Source: Micromonospora sediminimaris (GTDB taxonomy: Bacteria; Actinomycetota; Actinomycetes; Mycobacteriales; Micromonosporaceae). Taken from it: a DNA stretch of 64,000 bases. The notes beneath the pieces were generated by a model. That model worked only from the letters and a program-made list of their open reading frames with translations. It was not told the DNA's origin and ran no database searches. Numbering within the stretch: position 1 is the first letter of the stretch; the number at the start of each line of letters is the position of its first letter. Positions 57,602 through 64,000 of this stretch are shown in pieces. Both the position numbers and the translations under genes were made by a program. The stretch lies in the NCBI GenBank assembly GCA_900112325.1, contig FOLJ01000005.1, positions 192,134-256,133 of the forward strand, given 5' to 3'.

Positions 57602-57638
57602 CGCGCCACCGGCCACCCGGTGGGCGGCCGGTGGCGCG
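57602..57638 (-). terminator. Terminator after the GH5 cellulase gene
   Basis: A perfect 13-bp inverted repeat (CGCGCCACCGGCC and its complement) with an 11-base loop begins 6 bases beyond the cellulase stop. Confidence 0.7.
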
Positions 57639-57644
57639 GCTGGT

Positions 57645-59759
57645 TCAGCCGGTGACGCCGGTGACGGTGCTGCCGGACCGGGTGACGCGGTAGGTCACCT
57701 GGGCACCGCTCCAGAAGTGGAAGGTGAGGGTGACCGCTGCGCCGTCGCGGACCTCGCCGAAGAAGGTGTCGGTCAACGTGATCCGGTTGCCCGGGTAGTC
57801 AGGGCTGAAGGCCACGTCGAACTCCTTGAACGACGTCCAGTCGTGCGGGCCGGCGTTGCTGCCGTCGGCGTACCTCGCCTCCATGGTGGCGAGCTGGTCG
57901 CCGCGGAACTGGGTCGGAATGGCGAAGGCGGCTGTCGTTCCGGTGGCGCTGGACAGGACGGGGGTGTCGTAGGTGATCACGTCTATCCGCCAGGGCACAC
58001 CGGCCGAGAAGCGGGCCTGGAGGCTGGCGTTGACCCCGTACGCCCGGTTGCCTACCAACCGGGTCAGCGCGCTCGCGGTGATGGTGAGCTGGTTGCCGGA
58101 GACCGTGTAGTCGGTGCCCTGCGTCAGGTTCGTGCTGCCCTGGCGCAACCCGGAGAAGGTGGTGCCGTTCAGGTTGAGGGTCAGCGACTTCGCGGTGATC
58201 GAGCCGGTACGCGGCACGTACACCTGGTCGGACGACGCGGTGCCGGAACGGGTCGTCCAGCTCGACCTGATCTGGGCCCACAGCTCCGGGTCCTTCCACT
58301 GGAAGGCGACCCGGTCGAAGTGCTGACCGTTGTCCCAGAGCTGGGTGGTGAGCCGCTTGGATCGCGCGTAGTGCCCGAGGAACTCGAAGAACTTGAGCTT
58401 CTCGCCCTGCTGGATGGTGCCGGTGTGCCGGTCGAAGCCGAGCAGTCCGTACTCGCCGATGACGACCGGGATGTTGCGGGTCACGAAGGCGTTGTGCACC
58501 CGGTCGAACGAGTCGGTCAGATCCTGCTGCGTCGTGGCGTCGAAGCGGGTGCCACCGGCGACGTTGACGCTGAACGGCCAGTAGCCGTAGAAGTGCACGG
58601 TGGCGATCAGGTTGCGGTCGTCGAGCTGGTTGATCGTCGTGGTCAACTCGTTGATCCGAGCCTGTTCGGATGAGGTGTGCAGGGTCGGCAGGACCAGCAT
58701 CCGGGTGGCGTTGGTGCCGCCCGAGGCGCGCACGATCCGGTGGAAGTTCACGTTCAGCTCGTGCAGCAGCTCCGCGTTCTGGGCGTCGCCGGAGCTGTTG
58801 GCGAACTGCGGCTCGTTGACGCTCTCGAAGTGCAGCCTCGGCGAGTGGTCCCGGAACGCGGCGGCGATCTGGGTCCACAGCGCGTTGTAGCGGTTGAGCA
58901 CCGTGGTCCGGTTCGTCGGCATCTCGTGGATCCACTGCCACGAGTCGTGGTGCAGGTTGATCATCACGTAGAAGCCGTCGTCCAGGGCCCAGCCGACGAC
59001 CTCCTTGATCCGGTTCAGCCAGGCCGCGTCGATGGTGTACGAGGGCGCGGGGCCGTGGTGGTTGCTCCAGGTCACCGGGATTCGGATGCTGTTGAAGCCC
59101 TGGGCCCGGATGGCGTCGAGCTGCGCCTCGGTGACGCGCGGGTTGCCCCACGCGGTCTCGTCGGCGCCGACCGCGTCGAAGGTGTTGCCGAGGTTCCAGC
59201 CGGGCTGCATCGCCGCCACGTAGGCCATCGGGTCGCCGGCCGGCGGCGGGCTGGTCGGCGGCGGGGTGCTCGGCGGTGGCGTGCTCGGCGGCGGGGTGGT
59301 GGTCGGTGGCGGGGTGGTGCCGACGCTACCGGTGCAGGTGACGCCGTTGAGGGCGAACGTGGTCGGTGCCGTGTTGCTGCCGGACCACGAGCCGTTGAAG
59401 CCGAACGACGCGGTCTGGTTGGTGCCCAGGGCGGCGTTGTAGCTGACGTTGCTGGCGGTGACATCGTTGCCGGACGAGGTGACCGTGGCGTTCCATGCCT
59501 GCGTGACCCGCTGCCCCGAGGGGAAGGTCCAGGTCAGCCGCCAGCCGTTGAGCGGGTCGCCGAGGTTCGTCACGGCGACGTTGGCGGTGAACCCGCCCGG
59601 CCACTGGCTGGGGGCGGAGTACGCCACCCGGCATCCGGCCGCCGCGTGCGCGGTGCCGGCGGTGATCAGGCCGGCCCCGGCCAGTAGTGCGGCGACGCCG
59701 CTGGCGACGAGGCCGAATCGCCAACGTGTCCTGCGTAGTGTGCCCTTCAGCCCAGCCAT
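57645..59759 (-). CDS. Secreted GH5 endoglucanase with CBM2, X2 and CBM46-like modules
   Basis: A 704-residue cellulase-type enzyme. The signal peptide is about 1-40. CBM2 (about 41-143; CRVAYSAPSQWPGGFTANVAVTNLGDPLNGWRLTWTFPSG) has the Trp residues of the cellulose face. A Pro/Thr linker (about 147-174) precedes the GH5 domain (about 176-520; GWNLGNTFDAVG, FNSIRIPVTW), with acid/base Glu316 in ESVNEPQ and nucleophile Glu436 in VVIGEYGLLG. An X2-like Ig module (about 525-615) and a C-terminal beta domain (about 615-704; ATMEARYADGSNAGPHDW) recall the GH5-X2-CBM46 order of known endoglucanases. The promoter and an overlapping palindrome lie upstream. It acts outside the cell on cellulose or xyloglucan-like chains. 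Confidence 0.93.
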   Translation of the reverse strand: MAGLKGTLRRTRWRFGLVASGVAALLAGAGLITAGTAHAAAGCRVAYSAPSQWPGGFTANVAVTNLGDPLNGWRLTWTFPSGQRVTQAWNATVTSSGNDVTASNVSYNAALGTNQTASFGFNGSWSGSNTAPTTFALNGVTCTGSVGTTPPPTTTPPPSTPPPSTPPPTSPPPAGDPMAYVAAMQPGWNLGNTFDAVGADETAWGNPRVTEAQLDAIRAQGFNSIRIPVTWSNHHGPAPSYTIDAAWLNRIKEVVGWALDDGFYVMINLHHDSWQWIHEMPTNRTTVLNRYNALWTQIAAAFRDHSPRLHFESVNEPQFANSSGDAQNAELLHELNVNFHRIVRASGGTNATRMLVLPTLHTSSEQARINELTTTINQLDDRNLIATVHFYGYWPFSVNVAGGTRFDATTQQDLTDSFDRVHNAFVTRNIPVVIGEYGLLGFDRHTGTIQQGEKLKFFEFLGHYARSKRLTTQLWDNGQHFDRVAFQWKDPELWAQIRSSWTTRSGTASSDQVYVPRTGSITAKSLTLNLNGTTFSGLRQGSTNLTQGTDYTVSGNQLTITASALTRLVGNRAYGVNASLQARFSAGVPWRIDVITYDTPVLSSATGTTAAFAIPTQFRGDQLATMEARYADGSNAGPHDWTSFKEFDVAFSPDYPGNRITLTDTFFGEVRDGAAVTLTFHFWSGAQVTYRVTRSGSTVTGVTG

Positions 59760-59840
59760 GACGCTCCTCGCGTGGTGATGGTGTCAACGGGGTGGCTGGC
59801 CGGGCGTCGCCGGGCCACCGGAAACATCCGGCCGGCTCGC

Positions 59841-59870
59841 ACCATAAGTTGGGATCATCAACTTTGTCAA
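59841..59870 (-). promoter_or_regulatory. GH5 promoter with palindromic operator in the spacer
   Basis: On the minus strand TTGACA (59870-59865), 18 bp, TATGGT (59846-59841). The spacer is almost entirely the repeat AAGTTG-7 bp-CAACTT (59846-59864), a position where a bound repressor would block polymerase. The leader is about 75 bases. Confidence 0.65.
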
Positions 59871-60050
59871 TCGATGCAGCACGATATGAAGGCTCTCTGC
59901 CCAGGTGAGAAAGGTGAACCAGGGATGGCTTATTCCGGTCCGGCGTACCGAGACGGTGGGGATACCGCCTCGAACGGTTCGGCGGCTGCCAGCGGGAAGG
60001 AAGCGTCGCCAGGCGGTGAATGAGCGGGGCCCGGTGGGGTAGTCGGCGGC

Positions 60051-61259
60051 GTGGCGGCGGGGGAGGACGACAGCGGCTGGGCGCATCGTGCCGGCGGCCG
60101 GGTCCAGGCCGGGGTCGCCAGCACGGTCGGGAGCCTCAGCCAACGCATCGGCTGGCGGGAGCGACGCCGGAGCCTGGAGTTGTACGCGATCCTCGCCGTT
60201 CAGGCGGGCGTGGCCGCCGCGATCGCCTGGACGCTGGCGCACGAGCTGCTGAACCACCCGTCGCCGGTGTTCGCCCCCAGTGCCGCCGTCGGCACCATCG
60301 CCGCCGCGATCGGCCGACGGACCCGTCGTACCGTCGAGCTACTGGTCGGCGTGCTGGCCGGCCTGCTGGTGGGTGACGCCCTGATCATGGTGATCGGCAC
60401 CGGCCCCTGGCAGATCGGCACCGTGGTCACCCTAGCCATCCTGCTCGCGCTGACCATGAGCCGGGGTGGCGCGGTCGTCACCCAGGCCGGCGGTACGGCG
60501 GTGCTGATCGCCACCCTCTCGCCGATCCAGCGGGGACTGGAGGTGCCGCGGGTCATCGACGCGGTCATCGGCGCGATCTCGGCCGTGGTGGTGGTGGCCG
60601 TGCTGCCGGTCAACCCGGTGCGCATCATCCAACGGGCCGCCCGCCCCCTCTTCTCCACCCTGATCGAACACCTGCACAACGCCGCGGACGGGATGTCCCA
60701 GGGCGACGCCGCGGTGGTGGCCGCCGCCCGGGACGGCTTGTACGGCCTGAGCCCCCAACTGACCCTGCTCAACGACGCTGTTTCCGGCGCACGGGAGGCG
60801 GTGGCGGTGTCGCCGGCCCGCTGGCACCGACGGGGCGAGTTCGAGCACTACGAACGTGGTACGCGCTACCTCGACCTGGCCGTCGGGGGTGGTCAGGAGA
60901 TGCTGCGCCGGGCGGCCACCGCGGTCCGGGACGAGGAACCGATCCCGGCCGGGCTGGCGGCCGCTGTGCACTACTTCGGCGACGCCCTGGCGCTGTTGCA
61001 GGTCGAGGCGGAGAGCGGGCACCACACGAACCGGTCCGAGCAGTTGATCCTCAAGGCGGTCGACCGGGCCGCCGAGGCGTACGACGAGGGGGTCGGCTTC
61101 TCCGGCAGTGTGGTGGTGGCCCAGATCCGTACCGTCGCCACCGACCTGTTGCGCAGCCTCGGCTGCCACGAGGAGGAGGCGGTCGCCGTGATCCGGCGGC
61201 GTTTCGAAGCGCAGCGTCGGGCGAGCGAGAAGTCGCCCGCCGAGCGGAAGGCGGCGTGA
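60051..61259 (+). CDS. FUSC-like / aromatic acid exporter-family membrane protein
   Basis: A 402-residue protein with six hydrophobic helices in the first half (LYAILAVQAGVAAAIAWTLAHELL, SPVFAPSAAVGTIAAAIG, VGVLAGLLVGDALIMVIG, TLAILLALTMSRGG) and a long soluble helical second half. The repeated hydrophobic half and the R-R-T-V-E-L-L-V-G-V-L-A-G-L-L-V-G motif match FUSC/AaeB-like and DUF939 families, which are putative exporters of aromatic acids. The GTG at 60051 is chosen as the first start with GC-typical codons. Its neighbour is a lipoprotein gene on the other strand. Confidence 0.82.
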   Translation: MAAGEDDSGWAHRAGGRVQAGVASTVGSLSQRIGWRERRRSLELYAILAVQAGVAAAIAWTLAHELLNHPSPVFAPSAAVGTIAAAIGRRTRRTVELLVGVLAGLLVGDALIMVIGTGPWQIGTVVTLAILLALTMSRGGAVVTQAGGTAVLIATLSPIQRGLEVPRVIDAVIGAISAVVVVAVLPVNPVRIIQRAARPLFSTLIEHLHNAADGMSQGDAAVVAAARDGLYGLSPQLTLLNDAVSGAREAVAVSPARWHRRGEFEHYERGTRYLDLAVGGGQEMLRRAATAVRDEEPIPAGLAAAVHYFGDALALLQVEAESGHHTNRSEQLILKAVDRAAEAYDEGVGFSGSVVVAQIRTVATDLLRSLGCHEEEAVAVIRRRFEAQRRASEKSPAERKAA

Positions 61260-61271
61260 CCGGACCGTGGC

Positions 61272-61799
61272 TCAGAGCCGCCCGGCGACCGTCCGGGCCA
61301 ACTCGGTAAGCGGCTTGTGGTACTTGGCCGGGTCGTCCAGCCGGACCAGTCGGATGGCCACCCACACCCCGGCGGCGTGCACGAAGACCGCGCCGTCCTC
61401 CAGGTAAGCCTCGTCCCCGATCCCGGACAGCGTCTCGAACTCGTGGTCCAGATCGCGGTCGACGTCGAGGATCTTCTTGGCTCCGTCGCCCACGTAGACC
61501 TCCACCTGCGCCAGCGGACCCGAGACCGGCCCGCTGTACGTGCAGGTCTCACGGACCGGCACCGGATCCTCCAGGCGGGTGCCCGCCAGTTTCTCGGCGT
61601 CCTCCTTGGGTACCAGGGCGCAGGCGTCGACAGGCGGCGCCTCGGCCGTCGGCTCCGTTGCCTCGGTCGCGTCGGTGGGCGGGGCCGGCTCCGCCGCCTC
61701 GGTCGGTGGCGGTGGCGCGGCGGCGGGTTCGGCGTTGCCGCCGCAGGCGGTGAGTGCGGCGACGGCGACGGCCGTCGCGGCGAGCTTGAGGTACCTCAC
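61272..61799 (-). CDS. DUF3558-like lipoprotein
   Basis: A 175-residue lipoprotein: signal MRYLKLAATAVAVAALTAC, lipobox LTAC (Cys19), then a Pro/Thr/Glu-rich linker. The domain contains VDACALVPKEDAEKLAGTRLEDPV, the D-A-C-x-L-V motif and later Cys of DUF3558, a domain common on surface lipoproteins of actinobacteria. Function unknown. It has a similar lipoprotein gene directly upstream on the same strand, suggesting duplication. Confidence 0.85.
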   Translation of the reverse strand: MRYLKLAATAVAVAALTACGGNAEPAAAPPPPTEAAEPAPPTDATEATEPTAEAPPVDACALVPKEDAEKLAGTRLEDPVPVRETCTYSGPVSGPLAQVEVYVGDGAKKILDVDRDLDHEFETLSGIGDEAYLEDGAVFVHAAGVWVAIRLVRLDDPAKYHKPLTELARTVAGRL

Positions 61800-61824
61800 G
61801 GTCGTCTCCTCGGGGGGCGTGGTG

Positions 61825-62343
61825 TCACCGGGGGAGGGCGTCGAGCAGCCGGCGCAGTGCCTGCTCGTAGCCGTCGGGCTGCGCGCCGAGGCGCTCGAAG
61901 CTGCTCAACGTCACGGTGAAGCTGCCAGCGCCGCCGACGAGCACCGCCTCGGCGCCGATGTCCTTGACCGCCAGGTAGCCCTTGCCGTCCCCGTCAAGAT
62001 CCGTCACCGTCTGGTAGGTCTGCTCGGCCTGCTGGCGCTGATAGTCGTAGGTCGTCTCGCCGGCCAACTGGGAGGCGGTCGTCACGGACAACGCCGCCAC
62101 CCCCTTGCCGTCGCCGAAGCTGCAGTTGCCGTCGTCGACCATGGACTGGCCGATCAATTCTGAGATCTGGGCTGCGGTGAACGGGCAGGGCGGGGCCTCG
62201 GTGCCCGCGCCGTCGGCGGACACGTCCAGGTCGGTCTCCACATCCGCACCGGGGCCAGCCGCTGGCGGCGCAGGTTCGGCGCTGTCGCAGCCGGTCAGCG
62301 CGAGCGCGGCCGCGAGCACTGCGGGCAGGATCAGTCGACGCAC
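61825..62343 (-). CDS. DUF3558-like lipoprotein (paralogue)
   Basis: A 172-residue lipoprotein starting at GTG 62343 (VRRLILPAVLAAALALTGC, Cys19). The exported domain reads PPCPFTAAQISELIGQSMVDDGNCSFGDGKGVAALSV, with a Cys pair in a position similar to the next lipoprotein downstream. The two are 25 bases apart and likely co-transcribed. No role can be inferred beyond cell-surface location. Confidence 0.78.
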   Translation of the reverse strand: MRRLILPAVLAAALALTGCDSAEPAPPAAGPGADVETDLDVSADGAGTEAPPCPFTAAQISELIGQSMVDDGNCSFGDGKGVAALSVTTASQLAGETTYDYQRQQAEQTYQTVTDLDGDGKGYLAVKDIGAEAVLVGGAGSFTVTLSSFERLGAQPDGYEQALRRLLDALPR

Positions 62344-62536
62344 AGGTTCGGCTCCCTTCTGACGCCCGGCCGCCACCGGGCCGGGCTGTTCGACCACACC
62401 CAGAACGGACGACCGCCGCTCGCACGGCACGGCTGGACCGGTGCCGGCAGCCGGCACCGGTCCACCCGAAGCCGGTCCGCCGGTAGTGACGTCTCGACGC
62501 TACGACCACACGGCCGGCGAGGAATCCGGCGTTTCC

Positions 62537-64000
62537 CTAGCCTTTGGCCGTGCCGGTCGGCGCGCCGACGGTCGCCGCCGGCCGGTGTAGCCGTTCGTCG
62601 GGTCCACCTGCCCGCGCCAGCGCGGCACCCAGTTCCGCCCGGCGGGAGATGCCCAGCTTGCGGTAGACCCGCGACAGGTTCGTCTCGACGGTCTTCGGGC
62701 TGACGAACAGCTCGTCGGCGATTGCCCGGCTGGTCCGTCCCTGCGCGGCGAGCCGGGCGACCCGCTCCTCCGTGGCGGTGAGGTCCGACGGAGCGGGCGG
62801 GCGCCCACCGAGCCGGGCGGCCTCGGCCCGGGCTCGCTCGGCGAACACCGTCGCGCCCAGGGCGTCGAACTCGACCGCCGCGGCGGCCAGTGCCTCCCGG
62901 GCCGGCCGCTTGCGGCGGGACCGGCGGTGCACCATACCCTCGACCAGCAGACACCTGGCCCGATCCAGCGGCAGGACCTCCGGCGGCACGGCGGCACGCG
63001 CGGCGGCGAGGTCGTCCAGGGCAGCCGAGGGGTCGACGCCACTGGCGCTGTCCAGCAGGGCGCGGCTGCGCGCCAGCCCCAGCAGCGTCCAGGGGCGGGG
63101 CAACCGCCGGTGACGTTCCGCCAGCCGGGCCAGGGCGTCGCGCGCCGTGACCAGGTCGCCGGCACCCACGCAGGCCTCGATCCAGTCGGTCTCGAAGCGC
63201 TGTGCGAGCGGCTCGGCCAGACCCATCCGGTCGACCGTCGCGGCGAGTCGGCCGTACCCGGCTGCGGCGTCGGCCGTCCGGCCGGCGCAGAGCGCCACGA
63301 ACGCTGCCAGTTGCAGGTGGATCCGCCGGCACCAGTCGTCGTCGAGCTGCTCGGCCAGTCGGAGCCCCGCCTCGGCCACCCGTTGCGCCACGTCGAGTCG
63401 GCCACGGAGGGCGTCGAGCAGCCCGGCCAGCCAGATTTCCGCGGTCGCCTCGGTGCCCAGCAGCTCACCGAGCTCGCGGGCCGCCGCGATGTGCCGTTCG
63501 GCAGTCGACCACCGCCCCGCGAGCAGCTCGGTCTCGCCGAGGTGTTTGAGCAGGTCGTACTGCGAGGGCTCATCTCCCCGAGCGGCCGCCAGATCCAGCA
63601 GGCTGCCCAGCCGTCGTCGGGCCTGGGCCGGATCGTCGATCGACTTCCACCAGATCGCCGGGATCGTGCCGGCGAGCCACGACGGCTCCGGTCCCTCCAT
63701 CTCCAGCGCCCGGTCGAGCAGTTCGATGCGCGGTGGTTCGCCGGCCCGTACCTCGTTGAAGAACAGGTGCAGCAGCGCCGCGGCGAGCAGCGTGCGGTCT
63801 CCGCCGGGACCGGTGAGCAGGGCGATGGCTGCCTCGGCATGGGCCCGCGCCGGATCCGGCAGGTCGACGAAGAGCGCCAGGTGGGCGTGGATCCGGCCGG
63901 CCAGCGGGGAATCCGGACGGGTTGCCGCCAGTGCCCGGCCGGCTGCCTCGACCGCCGTGCCGCCGGACTCGTCGGCGCTCCAGGCGACCACCGCGCGCAG
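62537..64000 (-). CDS. LuxR-family (LAL-type) regulator, C-terminal part (runs off window)
   Basis: The last about 487 codons of a large regulator whose N-terminus, likely with an AAA/STAND ATPase, lies beyond the window. The visible part is long helical repeat sequence (for example AGRWSTAERHIAAARELGELLG) and a C-terminal LuxR helix-turn-helix: LTATEERVARLAAQGRTSRAIADELFVSPKTVETNLSRVYRKLGI. Such LAL regulators often control antibiotic or carbohydrate genes. The target is not visible here. Confidence 0.9.
   Translation of the reverse strand: MRAVVAWSADESGGTAVEAAGRALAATRPDSPLAGRIHAHLALFVDLPDPARAHAEAAIALLTGPGGDRTLLAAALLHLFFNEVRAGEPPRIELLDRALEMEGPEPSWLAGTIPAIWWKSIDDPAQARRRLGSLLDLAAARGDEPSQYDLLKHLGETELLAGRWSTAERHIAAARELGELLGTEATAEIWLAGLLDALRGRLDVAQRVAEAGLRLAEQLDDDWCRRIHLQLAAFVALCAGRTADAAAGYGRLAATVDRMGLAEPLAQRFETDWIEACVGAGDLVTARDALARLAERHRRLPRPWTLLGLARSRALLDSASGVDPSAALDDLAAARAAVPPEVLPLDRARCLLVEGMVHRRSRRKRPAREALAAAAVEFDALGATVFAERARAEAARLGGRPPAPSDLTATEERVARLAAQGRTSRAIADELFVSPKTVETNLSRVYRKLGISRRAELGAALARAGGPDERLHRPAATVGAPTGTAKG

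Overview
The window is high-GC, densely coding DNA with many GTG starts, ATGA/GTGA start-stop overlaps, secreted CBM13 (ricin-type) carbohydrate-active proteins, DUF3558 lipoproteins and an ECF sigma factor of the SigE type. This points to a filamentous actinobacterium, most likely Micromonosporaceae (Micromonospora or a close relative). No rRNA, tRNA, CRISPR array, prophage or complete insertion sequence was seen. About 50 protein genes are supported. The first and last genes run off the window.

Layout. (1) 1-10 kb, mostly minus strand: an ECF sigma factor with a cut-off membrane protein, an azoreductase with a two-palindrome control region, two TetR regulators, an acyl-CoA oxidase-like flavoenzyme facing one TetR across a perfect operator, a HelR/HelD-type RNA polymerase recycling ATPase, a DUF3072 protein, an SMP-30 lactonase with an SRPBCC protein, and a secreted trypsin-like protease. 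(2) 10-15 kb: a haloacetate-dehalogenase-like hydrolase, a secreted GH53 galactanase and a secreted CBM13-esterase. (3) 14.4-23.3 kb: a FadR-type GntR regulator divergent from an operon encoding a CUT1 sugar importer (binding lipoprotein plus two permeases) and an oxidative sugar pathway (aldose dehydrogenase, lactonase, sugar-acid dehydratase, Zn-alcohol dehydrogenase, SDR). It resembles non-phosphorylative L-fucose breakdown. (4) 23.4-35.6 kb: a giant secreted ThuA/sugar dehydrogenase/PKD/CBM6/CBM13 protein, divergent from a CUT2 (ribose-type) ABC importer with a ketose 3-epimerase, then a secreted parallel beta-helix enzyme with CBM13 that may be GH141-like.

(5) 35.7-45.3 kb: an unrecognised protein, an internally shortened MFS transporter, a cytosolic GGDEF protein, a DUF2071 protein, a HigA/HigB-type toxin-antitoxin pair whose toxin has a stop at codon 3, a FitA-like antitoxin remnant, a PadR/membrane-protein operon under a long nested palindrome, a DEAD-box helicase and a small hypothetical protein. 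(6) 45.5-57.6 kb: a 1,837-residue single-chain acyl-CoA carboxylase, SRPBCC, DUF2855, a BASS-family symporter, a flavin monooxygenase, an 88-bp palindromic element, a CDF metal exporter, an SDR and a YccF protein. (7) 57.6-64 kb: a secreted CBM2-GH5 cellulase with X2 and CBM46-like modules, a FUSC-like membrane protein, two lipoproteins and a truncated LuxR-type regulator.

How it fits together. The 11-35 kb block reads as a plant-polysaccharide scavenging island: secreted galactanase, esterase and beta-helix enzymes release sugars, two ABC systems import them, and an NAD(P)-linked pathway oxidises one. The best regulatory clue is a 17-bp element, identical at 14 positions, lying at the -35 region of both the esterase promoter and the divergent GntR/sugar operon promoter. 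It suggests the GntR regulator controls both. None of these assignments was tested computationally. They rest on reading motifs, frames and repeats directly.
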